Positions 23,601 to 31,181 of a DNA stretch of 64,000 bases are shown here, piece after piece. The translations under genes and the position numbers were made by a program. Positions within the stretch are counted from its first letter, which is position 1. Each line of letters opens with the position of its first letter. Source of the DNA: Ecdyonurus torrentis (taxonomy: Eukaryota; Arthropoda; Insecta; Ephemeroptera; Heptageniidae). The stretch is from the NCBI GenBank assembly GCA_949318235.1, contig OX439134.1:25714308-25778307 (forward strand), given 5' to 3'. The notes under the pieces are model-generated. The model did not search any database, was not told where the DNA came from, and worked only from the letters and a program-made list of their open reading frames with translations.

Positions 23601-25366
23601 ATACAACATGTTTTAATTACACTTTAATTGTGCTTTGTATAATTTCAAAGATATACAAACAAAAAAAATGTTTGAAACATTTATATAGTAGTATTGAAAG
23701 ATATCGCACGTGCATGTTCGAAGTTCATGTTTATCATAGAAGTTATTTATAATAAATTGTATTAATTTTTTTTGAAAATTAATAATCTTAAACTTTGAAT
23801 CGTATTCCAGAATATATTTTATCATTAAAATGAATACAGTATTTTTATTACAAAACAATAGTCATATAGTTTTTATACAACTATGTTTCGAAGAGCGTCT
23901 TGAAATTAACGTAAATAAAAAAAGTTTTATTTTGTAAGGTATATTATCTTTTTTAATATATGTACATTTACTTATCAGTATATTTATACAATAATATTTA
24001 TACTATTTATGATTACGCCAAATTAGAAAAAAAAACTTTGAAAATTATATTTGGACCGGAAATTGTGCATGTTTCAAAAATTACAACAAGTGTTTTGTTT
24101 TTCTTGAAATTTTTGCCATAAAACAAGAGTTTGGAAGATGCAGCAGTTATAAGTAATGGGTAAATCGATCTTGTTGCGAAAAAAAGGCCTATCTCGTTTT
24201 TTGTCAGTGGAAGCAAAAGGCCTATCTCGAGCGCTATCGCCATAGTGTTCGGGAACGAGATAGGCCTTTTGCTTCCACTGACAAAATACGAGATACGCCT
24301 TTTGCTTCCACTGACAAAAAACGAGATAGGCCTTTTTTTCGCAATAAGATCAAAATGTATTTTGTTGCAACAAAAAAAGTAAAAAAAAAAAAAAAAGTGA
24401 AGATTTAAACAGTAATTTGATATACAGTATTATTATTATTTTTTTGTGATGTTATGCAACACATTCAATTTAGCCAAGAATCATTATATCAATGACAATC
24501 GTCATAGAACCTTTTTTCTCCCAATATGAATACAAGAAACGTAATATCATTCTTGTATTACTTTTTTTTTTTTTTTTTTTTTTTCATTGTTAAGTTCTTG
24601 TTTCATTGCAAAGACATAGAACGTATAATAAAATCATAATGTATCTTTACGCTGGTGCAAAATGTTCAAGGAGCAAAAACTTTCATTTCGTGTAATCTTA
24701 ATTTAAAACTATTAAAATTCAATTCAATCTAACTTATTGCATTTTAGTGTAAATATTGATGCTATATAGTGAACTGGACAAAATCATACAAAACCGTTTT
24801 TATACATAAAACATTGAGATTATATAAGTAAAATCACTAAATTTGCAACAGAAAAAAAAAAAAAAAAAAAAAACTGCTGCAAGTTGAAAATTTACGACTT
24901 GCTTTAGAATTTTCTCACTGTTAAAAGATTAGTGATCAAATTGTATGATTATTGTTTTTCTAAACTGATTTTGCTGTTTTTGAAAACTGATTATGAAGAA
25001 AAGAAGAAGAAGAAAACAAAATAATAATAAAAAAAAGATCCCCAAGTTTGCAACAAAATTAATGAACAAAATTTAAATGCAAGTCATTGAATTAAAAAAA
25101 ATATTAAAACAAGTATAGATTGACTTACCCTGATTATCACTGAAATACGGACTCATCTCTTGTTGAACATTATAATGCATATTCTCCTGTACTGTTATGG
25201 TTGTTTCATAATTCCAATAATAATCTAAATTATATTGTTGCACAGGTGAAGGTGGTGTCGGAGGAAAATGATTATTATAATCTCCCTGATAAGGTAAATT
25301 ATTATAATCAAAATAATCTTGATACATTGTTGGGAGAACTGAGGATAAGAAGTTATCGTCTTCCAT
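110..25366 (-). CDS. Mox: Mox/MEOX-class homeobox transcription factor, complete, 3 exons
   Basis: Spliced coding sequence on the minus strand: 25366-25129, 1261-1050 and 196-110, giving 537 nt and 178 residues plus TAA. Splice phases agree: phase 1 after exon 1 (G|GT makes Gly80), phase 0 after exon 2. The homeodomain spans about residues 107-166. It begins [19 protein letters not shown], continues with [21 protein letters not shown], and ends with [14 protein letters not shown], so W48, F49, N51 and R53 are present. This wording is the Mox/MEOX class signature, and the intron between homeodomain positions 44 and 45 is a feature of that class. The N-terminal part is rich in Tyr, Asn and Pro and has no clear YPWM hexapeptide. 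Only 12 lysine-rich residues follow the homeodomain. By family it is a nuclear DNA-binding regulator, of mesoderm in bilaterians; its role here is inferred. The protein is short beside vertebrate MEOX proteins. Intron 1 is about 23.9 kb and packed with mobile DNA. Confidence 0.93.
1050..1261 (-). CDS. Mox: Mox exon 2 (homeodomain residues 1-44)
   Basis: The acceptor TTTACAG|GT lies at 1263-1262 and the donor CAG|GTGAGT at 1050/1049. The exon encodes a Ser/Thr-rich linker ([14 protein letters not shown]) and then the first 44 homeodomain residues, ending SERQ. Reading through the donor replaces the expected VKVWFQN with unrelated sequence, so the exon must stop here. Confidence 0.95.
1580..1790. 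repeat. Dispersed repeat R1, copy 1
   Basis: Shares with 5350-5610 an ACACTCAAATTT start, an (ATT)n tract and an approximately 80-bp conserved block, including AATAATGACTAGA and AACTGCCTGGGTCAATAAAA. Both copies lie in the same orientation. The AATAAA followed by TTCTTATT and the nearby (TTA)n suggest the 3' end of a retroelement, but no coding sequence is attached. Confidence 0.6.
2482..2558. repeat. (TA)n microsatellite
   Basis: An uninterrupted TA dinucleotide run of about 77 bp within Mox intron 1. Confidence 0.95.
2560..4360. other. Mox intron 1 sequence without recognised gene
   Basis: AT-rich intronic DNA with poly-T tracts. At 3165-3220 a block reading AGGGCTCTCAAACC and AACGCTTTAACAAAG is matched by 42130-42175 (AGGGCTATCAAACC, AATGCCTTAATAAAG), so it is a dispersed repeat. 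No open frame shows family resemblance. Confidence 0.55.
4366..4622. mobile_element. Palindromic MITE-like element
   Basis: The left part (GCGTGCCATATTTTATGG, then AAAACTTCTTTAAAAAATG) is the inverse of the right part (TTTTTAAGAAGTTTT, then CCATAAAAAATGGCAT). Arms of about 120 bp flank a short AT centre near 4490. There is no coding capacity. It is a hairpin-forming non-autonomous element by structure; superfamily unknown. Confidence 0.65.
4959..5038. repeat. (GA)n microsatellite
   Basis: Approximately 40 GA dinucleotides preceded by a short TG run. The leucine/serine open frame across it on the minus strand is a by-product. Confidence 0.95.
5350..5610. repeat. Dispersed repeat R1, copy 2
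   Basis: Second copy of the repeat at 1580-1790, same orientation. It has ACACTCAAATTT at the start, (ATT)n in the middle, and AATAATGACTAGA and AACTGCCTGGGTCAATAAAA at the end. It lies just outside the left boundary of the 15.7-kb composite insertion. Confidence 0.6.
5721..5940 (+). repeat. Left inverted end of the composite, with TGCATGC subrepeats
   Basis: Begins GAAAGGGTTTAGCTTTCG, runs through CACCGTCCCCTACAAAAAAG, then shows spaced motifs TGCATGCA, GGCAGTCAA and CATACA. The first part matches 21264-21410 in inverse orientation. Unlike the right copy it lacks the 90-bp hairpin insertion. Confidence 0.7.
6090..6461 (-). mobile_element. tRNA-derived SINE, minus strand
   Basis: Read on the minus strand, the head GTGGTGTAGTGGTTAGCG is a tRNA A box. 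A GGTTCGGCGTTCG B-box-like motif follows about 35 nt later, as in tRNA-derived SINEs transcribed by RNA polymerase III. The body runs about 370 bp and ends with CCCCGAAAGGGATTATGGCG, a CATGATATG stretch and a TG-rich tail. That tail matches the LINE 3' end at 7349-7390. Several mismatches to a functional tRNA rule out a tRNA gene. Confidence 0.75.
6740..7310 (-). mobile_element. Leu/Ser-tRNA-derived SINE, interrupted by a MITE
   Basis: The minus-strand head GGTATGGCCGAGTGGTGAAG matches a class II tRNA A box. The B-box-like GGTTTGAGCCACTG is split by the element at 7026-7237. The 3' part includes CTAGGCTGTCATGGCGAATG and GTCTTGACTGGGATTGG near the end. Related 3' pieces occur at 50955-51105 and 62795-62905 in the same orientation. 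The open frame reading [14 protein letters not shown] is the translated tRNA-like head, not a protein. Confidence 0.75.
7026..7237. mobile_element. MULE-like MITE with 9-bp target duplication
   Basis: Nearly complete palindrome of 212 bp. Ends are CACAGTAGATGATACAGTAG and its inverse, with arms of about 90 bp around a TAACTGAAGTAACGTTA centre. Flanking 9-bp direct repeats CTCAAACCT lie at 7017-7025 and 7238-7246. Nine-base duplications are typical of Mutator-like elements. No coding sequence. Confidence 0.85.
7335..7600 (-). mobile_element. LINE 3' end fragment (decayed)
   Basis: On the minus strand one frame reads [11 protein letters not shown], a common C-terminal motif of non-LTR retrotransposon ORF2 proteins, followed by frameshifted remnants. 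The 3' end has CCCCGAAAGGGATTAGAGCG and a (TATG)n-like tail. The coding part is broken. Exact clade not assigned. Confidence 0.55.
7641..7693. repeat. Poly-T tract of about 53 bp
   Basis: Uninterrupted T run, one of many A/T homopolymers in the window. It directly precedes a TAGGGTG-family MITE. Confidence 0.9.
7703..8007 (+). mobile_element. TAGGGTG-family MITE, copy 1
   Basis: Roughly 305-bp element with ends TAGGGTGTATG and CATACACTCTA, flanked by TA. Internal landmarks are GACAAACTTTGTTTTAGGCAA, ACATACTTGAGATACTAATT and CAACATGGCGTCAACTTTA. Related copies lie at 22833-23134, 46678-46981 and 59990-60296, with partial pieces at 36863-37300. No open frame is shared among copies, so the family is non-coding. 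Confidence 0.8.
8039..8526. mobile_element. Long palindromic MITE (about 490 bp)
   Basis: The left arm carries ACTTAGAAGACTTGC, GTGCTAGCAGACGACTTTG, CTTATGGGACAATGAAG and GAGGCTTATTAAG-type blocks. The right arm repeats them inverted, for example CAAAGTCGTCTGCTAGCAC and CTTCATTGTCCCATAAG. Arms of about 220 bp flank an AT-rich centre near 8275. Similarity is high but not perfect. Confidence 0.75.
8892..9022. mobile_element. Tc1/mariner-type MITE with TA duplication
   Basis: The 131-bp element starts CAGTCAACTCGGGTGACTTT, ends GTTGACTG and is flanked by TA on both sides (8890-8891, 9023-9024). The GGGTGACTTTGAACGCC block is repeated in the right half. TA flanks and CAGT termini fit Tc1/mariner derivatives. 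Confidence 0.75.
9334..9430. mobile_element. Hairpin element
   Basis: GTATCAGCAACAT and TATATTTGAATTTGACATAT on the left are inverted as ATATGTCAAATTCAAATATA and GTTGATAC on the right, with a loop of about 25 nt. No coding. May be a short MITE. Confidence 0.55.
9786..9920. mobile_element. GTATTCACATATTC-family MITE, copy 1
   Basis: Ends are AAGGTTTATTCGCATATTC and its near-inverse GAATACACCTTAA, with a CTTGATTTAGCATAAC subterminal block mirrored as GTTATGCAAAATCAAG. TTAA is present at both edges. A second member lies at 10080-10225. Confidence 0.65.
10080..10225. mobile_element. GTATTCACATATTC-family MITE, copy 2
   Basis: Ends are AAGGTGTATTCACATATTC and GAATCCTGCACCTT. The middle contains CATAACTATTTGCATAACA and CTACAAAGTGTAATGC in an order inverted relative to copy 1 at 9786-9920. 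The left edge is TATAA rather than TTAA, so the target duplication is imperfect. Confidence 0.6.
10740..10975. other. GC-richer island of unknown nature
   Basis: About 235 bp far richer in GC than its surroundings, with a CTTCTCTTGCTTCTCTTG-like repeat, then GACCCAGAGTCCCCTCC and GCGAAAGCCCGCGAAATGG. An open frame of 60 codons spans part of it, but the peptide is not recognised and no convincing splice sites flank it. It could be a decayed repeat or an unrecognised exon. Confidence 0.3.
11181..12542 (+). repeat. Fold-back outer arm, left
   Basis: Matches 18719-20082 in inverse orientation over about 1.36 kb. Landmarks are AATCGTGGTCAAAATCGGCG, a GGGGGCGTGGCCGG patch near 11294 and CCTGGAACGTGCAACTC. 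Differences seen include one T missing near 12260 and a G/A change near 12306. Confidence 0.9.
13375..13830 (+). repeat. Four tandem copies of an approximately 110-bp unit
   Basis: The TGCACTG landmark recurs at about 13394, 13501, 13612 and 13732, each followed by AGTCC..GG/GA..AGTCC and GGGCT.TAA.ATAAAAATAT. Spacings are about 107, 111 and 120 bp. The array lies inside the 3.76-kb element and is non-coding. Confidence 0.8.
14112..14258. mobile_element. Hairpin element nested in the 3.76-kb insertion
   Basis: CAGTAAACCACAG and GCATGTAGATTGCAAGTAC on the left mirror GTACTTGTAATGTACATG and GTGGTTTACTG on the right. The centre includes GTGACGTCACGTGAG. Overlapping open frames on both strands are artefacts of the palindrome. 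Confidence 0.65.
14281..14391. mobile_element. Second hairpin element, 111 bp
   Basis: GTCGCGGTGCAAAAGTGGAC and AAATCGCTT at the left are exactly inverted at the right (AAGCGATTT, GTCCACTTTTGCACCGCGAC). The centre has AGCTCATTTCCGG and CTGAGCT. It lies 22 bp after the previous hairpin. Confidence 0.7.
14587..16195. other. Interior of the 3.76-kb element, no gene recognised
   Basis: AT-rich sequence with one 102-codon frame (14587-14895) lacking family resemblance. A GC-richer patch at 15590-15655 has GGGCGTGGCGTGGCG and GTGACGTCAC, which might be a promoter-like CRE site. Nothing else is supportable. Confidence 0.4.
16650..17250 (+). repeat. Fold-back core: about 30-bp tandem repeats, forward
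   Basis: About 20 units of the type AGTCAACTAGTCAATTAT followed by (A/C)AAGTCAATCAGA or AAAA. The unit has conserved CAACTAGTCAATT with variable TAAAG/CAAG and CAGAT/CAAAA parts, and a higher-order alternation. It mirrors 17270-18350. Spacers are not unique, so this is not a CRISPR array. Confidence 0.9.
17270..18350 (-). repeat. Fold-back core: tandem repeats, reverse
   Basis: The same unit in inverse orientation (AATTGACTAGTTGACTTT), about 35 copies. It is nearly twice as long as the forward array. A higher-order block of about 180 bp, from CTTGAAAATTGACTAGTTG to TCAGTTGACTTTCTG, repeats at least three times between 17720 and 18240, indicating recent unequal expansion on this side. Confidence 0.88.
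18719..20082 (-). repeat. Fold-back outer arm, right
   Basis: Inverse of 11181-12542. It retains the uninterrupted junction AATAACTGCTTTAAAGG (inverse, near 18711-18727) between outer and inner arms, that is, the pre-insertion site of the 3.76-kb element. Confidence 0.9.
20086..20960. other. Sequence between fold-back and right end, no gene
   Basis: Contains many A/T homopolymers with embedded CG dinucleotides (AAAATCG, ATCGAT) and a poly-A at 20591-20623. Short open frames show no known domain. It may be a remnant of an older element. Confidence 0.4.
20960..21410 (-). repeat. Right inverted end of the composite, with TGCATGC subrepeats
   Basis: Read on the minus strand it starts AAAGGGTTTAGCTTTCGTG and CCCCTACAAAAAAGTTT as at 5721. 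It then shows spaced GCATGCA, ACTGCC, GTACATAC and CCTGCCTGCA motifs. Short frames on both strands with Cys/Met-rich peptides arise from the TGCATG motif. Confidence 0.7.
21296..21385. mobile_element. 90-bp perfect hairpin inserted in the right end
   Basis: 36-bp arms (CGTGTTATATAAGCAG at the tip, AACTGACATTGAAAAGGA at the loop) are perfectly inverted around an 18-nt GC-rich loop at 21332-21349. The left end of the composite has GGGGACGGTGTAACACG uninterrupted, so this hairpin is an insertion relative to that copy. Confidence 0.8.
21745..21886. repeat. Near-perfect 142-bp AT-rich palindrome
   Basis: TTATAAAGTTATTGAAAGG and GTGTCAAATTAAAATATTC on the left are mirrored at the right with a minimal loop at about 21815. 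Arms are about 68-71 bp with essentially no mismatch. It could be a small MITE or a hairpin arising from replication slippage. Confidence 0.75.
21973..22304. mobile_element. TIR element, about 330 bp
   Basis: The 5' GTAATATAGCTTGTTCTG with TAAAGT mirrors the 3' ACTTTGCAGAACAAGCTATA with ATGTTAC. Imperfect 25-bp TIRs enclose a non-palindromic body. Open frames on both strands overlap and are not recognised. Confidence 0.6.
22376..22582. mobile_element. T2/Kolobok-like MITE with TTAA duplication
   Basis: TTAA at 22372-22375 and 22583-22586 flanks TIRs of about 45 bp starting AGGCGTAGAACACCTTGAAC. Each TIR contains AGTTGCGTAATATCCTAAC. TTAAAGG-type ends with a TTAA target fit the T2/Kolobok group. 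The central part is unique and non-coding. Confidence 0.75.
22833..23134 (-). mobile_element. TAGGGTG-family MITE, copy 2
   Basis: Begins TAGGGTGGTTTCATTCATG and ends ACACCCTA. Internal order is inverse to copy 1 at 7703-8007, with GCATACTTGAAACACTAATT and ACAAACGTAGTTTTTGG on the minus strand. Confidence 0.75.
23135..24168. other. Mox intron 1, no gene seen
   Basis: Poly-G and poly-T tracts and AT-rich DNA. A CAACACGTGGTTGCTAAGCAACGTAG stretch near 23468 is a partial inverted repeat resembling an RFX X-box (GTTGCTAAGCAAC), noted as a possible regulatory site only. Confidence 0.35.
24169..24350. mobile_element. Palindromic element with repeated GAGATAGGCC module
   Basis: The left arm TCTTGTTGCGAAAAAAAGGC is inverted at the right (GCCTTTTTTTCGCAATAAGA). 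The module ACGAGATAGGCC with TTTTGCTTCCACTGACAAAA occurs twice in the left half inverted and three times on the right, once changed to ATACGCC. Confidence 0.7.
25129..25366 (-). CDS. Mox: Mox exon 1 (start codon and N-terminal region)
   Basis: The start chosen is the ATG at 25366-25364 ([18 protein letters not shown]). The frame stays open further upstream, but only a TTG is available there. The exon encodes 79 residues plus one base and ends at a strong donor (G|GTAAGT) at 25129/25128. The composition, with many Tyr, Asn, Gln and Pro residues and a PPTPPSP stretch, looks like a disordered activation-type region. The last base joins GT of exon 2 to give glycine, which confirms the pairing of two exons 24 kb apart. 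Confidence 0.85.
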
Positions 25367-25439
25367 GGCAGAGTTCAAATGTCAAGAGACTATACATACG
25401 GAACGAAGAAAGATTGCGGGAGGAGTTCGTATATTAGAG

Positions 25440-25560
25440 ATGATTTGTAACAACCAATTAGAGAACGCCACGTCATTACTTTGAGGGAAGACTGTACATG
25501 ATTAATTGTTTTAAAAACTTCCCTTTTATCCTTTTTGTTAAATAAATATAGGAAATTTCA
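25440..25560 (-). promoter_or_regulatory. Region just upstream of Mox exon 1
   Basis: The roughly 100 bases upstream of the start contain a CCAATTA/TAATTGG-type box near 25456 and a CRE-like CACGTCA at about 25470. They also carry a short patch of higher GC than the surroundings. A promoter or 5' UTR is plausible from position, but no TATA box or start site can be assigned. Confidence 0.3.
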
Positions 25561-25582
25561 GACTAATATTTTTAAATAAATA

Positions 25583-25615
<33 letters not shown>

Positions 25616-25950
25616 TTTGATATTAATTTAGAAACATATTCTTTTTGTTTTATGAAATTGAATTTTGATTCCCTGCTTTGATTATTTAATATCATGATTA
25701 ATTTCAGTTGGTTTGATAAAAAAACAATAACACATAATTAGGATGTAAGATTAAACATAGTTCAATGTTATAATTATTAATGACAACCTATCACAACTAT
25801 TTGCATTCAAATTAACATTGCATTTAAAAATTATATAAATCAACGAAACCTATTCTGGTATGTTTGCTACATAAATGTATGTTTATGGAAATAAAGAGAG
25901 AAAAAAATCGAATAAAAGTTTGAACCTATTTGTCTCCAATATTGTATTAA

Positions 25951-26285
25951 AGCCATAGAACACATAAAACAACGTGTGCTTTTGAAAGAATAAACACCAA
26001 ATGGGATCTTCAAAACTGATGACAATTTTTATCAGAATGTTAAAGGAGCCCCACGAGAAAGTGTGAAAAATCTGTAAAGTATGCAATTTGCGTGAAAATT
26101 CATGTTTATGACGTCAGAAATATGCAATAATTAGTATGGAAATGTTTTTCGGGTTGCATTAATTGAATTTTCTGATCACTGCTACGGGACTACAGTTGGG
26201 TTTTGAGAGAAACTAATGTTATTTATGTAAATCCCATCAAGTGTTTTGTGATATAAATGCTTATGTTTTTCTCTGGTCTATTCCT
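25951..26285 (+). mobile_element. T2/Kolobok-like MITE family A, copy 1
   Basis: TTAA flanks at 25947-25950 and 26286-26289. Ends are AGCCATAGAACACATAAAAC and, inverted, AGGAATAGACCAGAG. The 335-bp body includes AATGGGATCTTCAAAACTG and TGACGTCAGAAATATGC. Copies 2 and 3 lie at 30029-30363 and 36123-36458. Confidence 0.85.
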
Positions 26286-26962
26286 TTAAATTAGTTTACA
26301 AAAATTGTAAGATCTTTCTACGGTGATAATAATAAATCTTCCGTAATAGTTAAATAAACAGTATCATAATCATATTTTTCTATCATTATTATTCTAAAAA
26401 AAAATTATAATCCACTTGATATTATTAATAGAAATGAAAAATAATAAATATATACAAAAAATATACGAACTATATACCATTATAAATTTTTAAAAAATGG
26501 CTGTATTAAGAATAGGATGATGCATGTTATTTATGATGGTTTATGGTTCATGCTATACGATAAAAAAAAGCAGTGCACAGTCATTTTATTTCGTAATTAA
26601 AATGAACTAGATCGTAACAGCAAGGACGATTTTTTTTCTTCAATTTTCAATGGACATGAATTACTTTATGTTTATTATTGTGCGTTTATCCTATATAGAA
26701 TACGTTCAATAAGTTTTTAAAAAAGAAGAAAAAGAGGGGTGGGGGTGGAAATTGGGGTAACAAAGAAGAAGAGAACTTGGATATGTAGATTAAATTACGA
26801 AAAGAAAGAAAACCATAAATATTAAAAATAATAATAATAATTTACACATTATTTATTTTATAACACAATTACGAGACGAATCAATGAAGTTTGCGCCCTA
26901 ACTCATAAACAACGAGGAAGACTAAAAAAAAAATGTAAAAAATAATAATAAAAAGGGGGGGG

Positions 26963-27265
26963 GGGGTAATTTTATTGCATAATCTAAAAAAAAAAAGGGG
27001 GCATAGTCCTGAAGCAATACTCATGTGAATTTCTAATTTTTGAGTTCATTAAGTATTTTTAGTTAATTTTTTAAAGTCGCGAAATGACGTCACGGTTAAT
27101 AACTTTTTCCTGCACCCATATATCACTGACCCGCACTGACCTATATGCATTGCATTAGCTACCAACCGTGAAGTCATTTTCCAATTTTTAAACACTAATT
27201 AAAAATATAATTTCAATTAATTCAGGATAATGTCCTCTTTTAGGATATGAAATAAAAATAACCCC
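26963..27265 (+). mobile_element. GGGGTAATTTTATTG-family MITE, copy 1
   Basis: Starts in a G run with GGGGTAATTTTATTGCATAA, ends CCTCTTTTAGGATATG and AAATAACCCC. GAAATGACGTCACGG and its partial inverse AACCGTGAAGTCATTTTC sit symmetrically. A second copy in inverse orientation is at 46194-46484. Confidence 0.7.
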
Positions 27266-27780
27266 TAAAATGCCTTTGTCCGTCCTCATTGACCAAGTAA
27301 AGTCTTTCTACTATACTAAAAAAAAAAAAAAAAAAAAAAAAAAATGCATACTAAAAAAGAGAAAAAAAAAAGTATAACCGCAGACTCATGGGGAATCATT
27401 TCTCAAACAAGTGACCTGAGTCTCCTCTTACGCTGTCGCAGATGTGAAGATGAGATGATTAATGACTTCACCATGCTCGATAACACATAGCCAAACTGCC
27501 GCCTTGAGAGTAACTTCCGGTAAACATTTGAAACTCCACCAGACTGCTTGACGCTACCTCATAAATTGCAATTATAAAGTATTGTTTTCAAAACTATTGA
27601 ATTTTAGAGGAGTTTTCTCGGAAACGCATGTGTAAGGAGATAAATATTGATTCTTTAGGAATTTGACATCTGTTGCATCATACAAATTAACGAATCTCTC
27701 GATTTCTTAGTTCTTTACCACAGCATAGTAACTACTGTACTGTATTATAGTAATATTTATATTAGAACATCATTATCACA

Positions 27781-27895
27781 GGGGAGCTGTTCCGTAAGCT
27801 CTCGTTTCAATTCTCGGTATCGAGATCCATAAGGTCCAACAATGAATTCGGTACCGAGAAGTGAAGCGAGAGCTAACGGAACCCCTCCCCCCCCC
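27781..27895. mobile_element. Short GC-rich inverted-repeat element
   Basis: GTTCCGTAAGCTCTCG and TTCTCGGTATCGAG on the left mirror GGTACCGAGAAGTGAAGCG and AGAGCTAACGGAAC on the right around a GATCCATAAGGTCC centre. A poly-C of about 20 follows. Confidence 0.6.
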
Positions 27896-28401
27896 CCCCC
27901 TCCCCCAGAGCTTGCTTCTAATAAATTCAAAATCAACAATAATTATTTCCTAAATGTTTCAAGTTTCATCGAGCAATATTAAGAAAATAATAATTTTAAA
28001 TACACAACTAATTTATAATTTCAAAGTAAAAAAAAAAATATATAACAAATTTAAAAATAAGGTAAAGCTTGTTAAAAGCATCAATAAAATTTGCATTTTT
28101 TTCTTCTTATAATTATACAAGTAAGTAAAGTTTGTAAAATTATTGAAAATAAAATAATAAATTTATAATAATTGCACTGCAAATCAAAGTTAAGAAATTT
28201 GAAAGAAGAAGTAGTAGAAGACATTCATAATTATATATAATAGAAACATTCATGGCGTTTGCATTTTTTTCTTACATGTAAATTTTGTAAACATTATTGT
28301 AAATAAATCAATTAATTAAAAAAAAAAATACCTGAATTGCAAAAATCATAGCTATAAGAAATTTGGAAGTCTATTCGAGTTTCTCATTTCATCTCATCTC
28401 A

Positions 28402-28518
<117 letters not shown>

Positions 28519-28726
28519 AACCCTCTCTCTCTTCTCTTCTCTACTGTACTCTACTCTCTAGCCTCTTTCACCCTCCCAAAATACCAAAACAATTTACAAA
28601 ACATCATCAATATCACCTCCTCTCTGTGGTCCTAATGAGCTAATAGTTATGTTTACACAGCAGTATGGTACACTCTAAGGTGTCATTACTCTTAAACTTC
28701 CGCTATCACACCAGACTGCATGTCGC

Positions 28727-28757
<31 letters not shown>

Positions 28758-29647
28758 CTCACACCCCTCACACCCTCTCTAGCTCTATTGCAATCTGTTA
28801 AGTCATTCGATACTTTTTACTTCCTCAAAAAAATAGTTTTTAATGTACATATTTTTACAAAAATCTTTAGTTACATTTTTGTAATGTCATATTTAGGAAA
28901 AATTTATTACTTTTTTTTTTCTTTTAAAGAGTTTTGATCATGTGAACTTTTTTTTTTTATATTTCTTACAATTTTCAGGAATTTTGCTATTAAGCAGGCA
29001 TAGAATTAAACTATGATAGAAAAAATGAATAATATAATTAGACATTTTTTCAGCTCGTTTGGATACAAATTAAATTCACACCAAGTCATTAAAATAGGAT
29101 CTTGAAATCAACTATGGTTGTTTTCCCACTTTATCTTTCATAATGTCAAGTAGCAATATGACAAACTTATTAATATGCACTTGCTCTATATTTTCATTAT
29201 TGAGTAAAATTGTTTAAAACGTCAAAATTTCCAATATAATATTTAATTTTCTATAACTTTATTACGTCGTTAAACATTTTATGTCTGAAGTAGAAAAAAA
29301 CAATTAATTTTGTCGGCGTTCTTTGATGTTTTCTTTTAATTATGTAATTCTTATGTTTCAATGGTAAATTTAAAAAAATAATAATAATAAAGTATACAAC
29401 ATGTATTTTTAGAAGATTTCTTTTTTCTTTTCTTTTTCAGTATACTGTACTGAAAATTTTATGTTATATAAGTTAATGAGTGTATAATGAAAATTATATT
29501 TGCACTGCAGGGTACCTTCAATGATTCAATAACTGAATGAATGAATATGACCATATCCATTTCCGGCTTTCATAAAGAACAACGAAACGAGTGCTTTATT
29601 GAATATATTTTTGAGTCCATAACTTTTTGCCCTTTGACTATTAGATG

Positions 29648-29760
<113 letters not shown>

Positions 29761-30028
29761 TATCCATTTTTCTATGCCAATATTTATAATTAAAATATTC
29801 AATATAAAAAAATGAACAATCTTTTTAAGATTTTGTTGTTGGATAGAATGATGCAATAATTTGTAGCATTTACTTTATGGAGTATAATATACGATTGAGA
29901 GAATATACAGAAATTTGATTTTTTTATTTTATTTTTGAGTTACTATGCTGCACTGCTGCTGATTGCTATGTCTTATGTACTATAAAGTACACACAATTAT
30001 GATACTGATAATATATTTTATTATTTAA

Positions 30029-30363
30029 AGCCATAGACCACATAAAACATCATGTGCTTTTTAATCAATAAACACGAAATGGGATCTTCAAAACTGTTGA
30101 CAATTTTTATCAGAATGTTAATGTAGCCCCACGAGAGAGCGTGAAAATACTGTAAAGTATGCAATTTGCGTAAAAATTCATGTTTATGACGTCATAAACA
30201 TGCAAAAATCAGTATGAAAATGTTGTGCGGGTTGCATAAATCGAAATTTCTGATCACTGCTACGAGGCTAATGTGGAGTTTTAAGAAAAACTAAAGTTAT
30301 TTATGTAAATCGCAACAAGTGTTTTGTGATATAAGTGCTTATATTTTTCTCTGGTCTATTCCT
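30029..30363 (+). mobile_element. T2/Kolobok-like MITE family A, copy 2
   Basis: TTAA on each side (30025-30028, 30364-30367). Starts AGCCATAGACCACATAAAAC and ends GGTCTATTCCT. Same length, 335 bp, and orientation as copy 1, with scattered substitutions. Confidence 0.87.
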
Positions 30364-30374
30364 TTAAATTACTT

Positions 30375-31130
30375 TAAATAATAGTGAGGTGGGACATGCT
30401 GGAACTTTATGCATTTTAATTATATGTATAAAGAGATCAGGACCTTCTTATTATTGGGATTGTGGAAGTGCCCCTATTTATCCCCTAAACGTCCCGGCAA
30501 TTTTGTAATTTTAGAATTTTAACTAAAAAAAAATTACAAATATATAATGTATATCAGAAAAAGAAAAAAAATCATAATATAGGAGACAGATGGAATTTTC
30601 TTTATTATTTTTATTATTTGAGTTGTAGAGATGACAAATTTAGTTGTTCCTTTGGGATGCTTCGTGCTGAAAATACTAGACAGTGTGGCACCACGGCACC
30701 CGTGCATGCTAACACATATGGCTATAGGACCACCCTGGGAGTATGTGGTAGGTGAACACGAGATCTAAATACAGTGTTGAAATAATAAAGCATTGCTTTA
30801 CTGCGATTAAAAGAAGTTTAGTTTATTGTTAACCAAAAACAGGCAATCTTACTCGCCCGATACACAAAGTACACACAAGTACACAAAGTATATTAATTAT
30901 GAAGTACAAATTTGATAGCAAAAATGGAAATAAAGTATAAAATTAAGTATAAATATTAAAGAGACTTAATTTTAATAAATTTATAAGTAATAATTATATT
31001 TAACGTCTTCAACTTACGACTTCATTTTTAGATAAAATTGTAATTTAATTAAGTATAATATACTTATAATATTATATTATTATAGAGTATACGTATATGG
31101 ATAACAAGATGTTGATAGCGTATAATGTTG
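30375..31130. other. Intergenic, one GC-richer patch, no gene recognised
   Basis: The patch at 30655-30775 (GGCACCACGGCACCCGTGC, then TATAGGACCACCCTGGG) is unlike the AT-rich surroundings, but no open frame or splice pair could be supported. The rest is AT-rich and featureless. Confidence 0.35.
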
Positions 31131-31134
31131 AGAC

Positions 31135-31137
<3 letters not shown>

Positions 31138-31179
<42 letters not shown>
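31138..31179. repeat. (GA)n microsatellite
   Basis: About 21 GA units. Confidence 0.9.
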
Positions 31180-31181
<2 letters not shown>

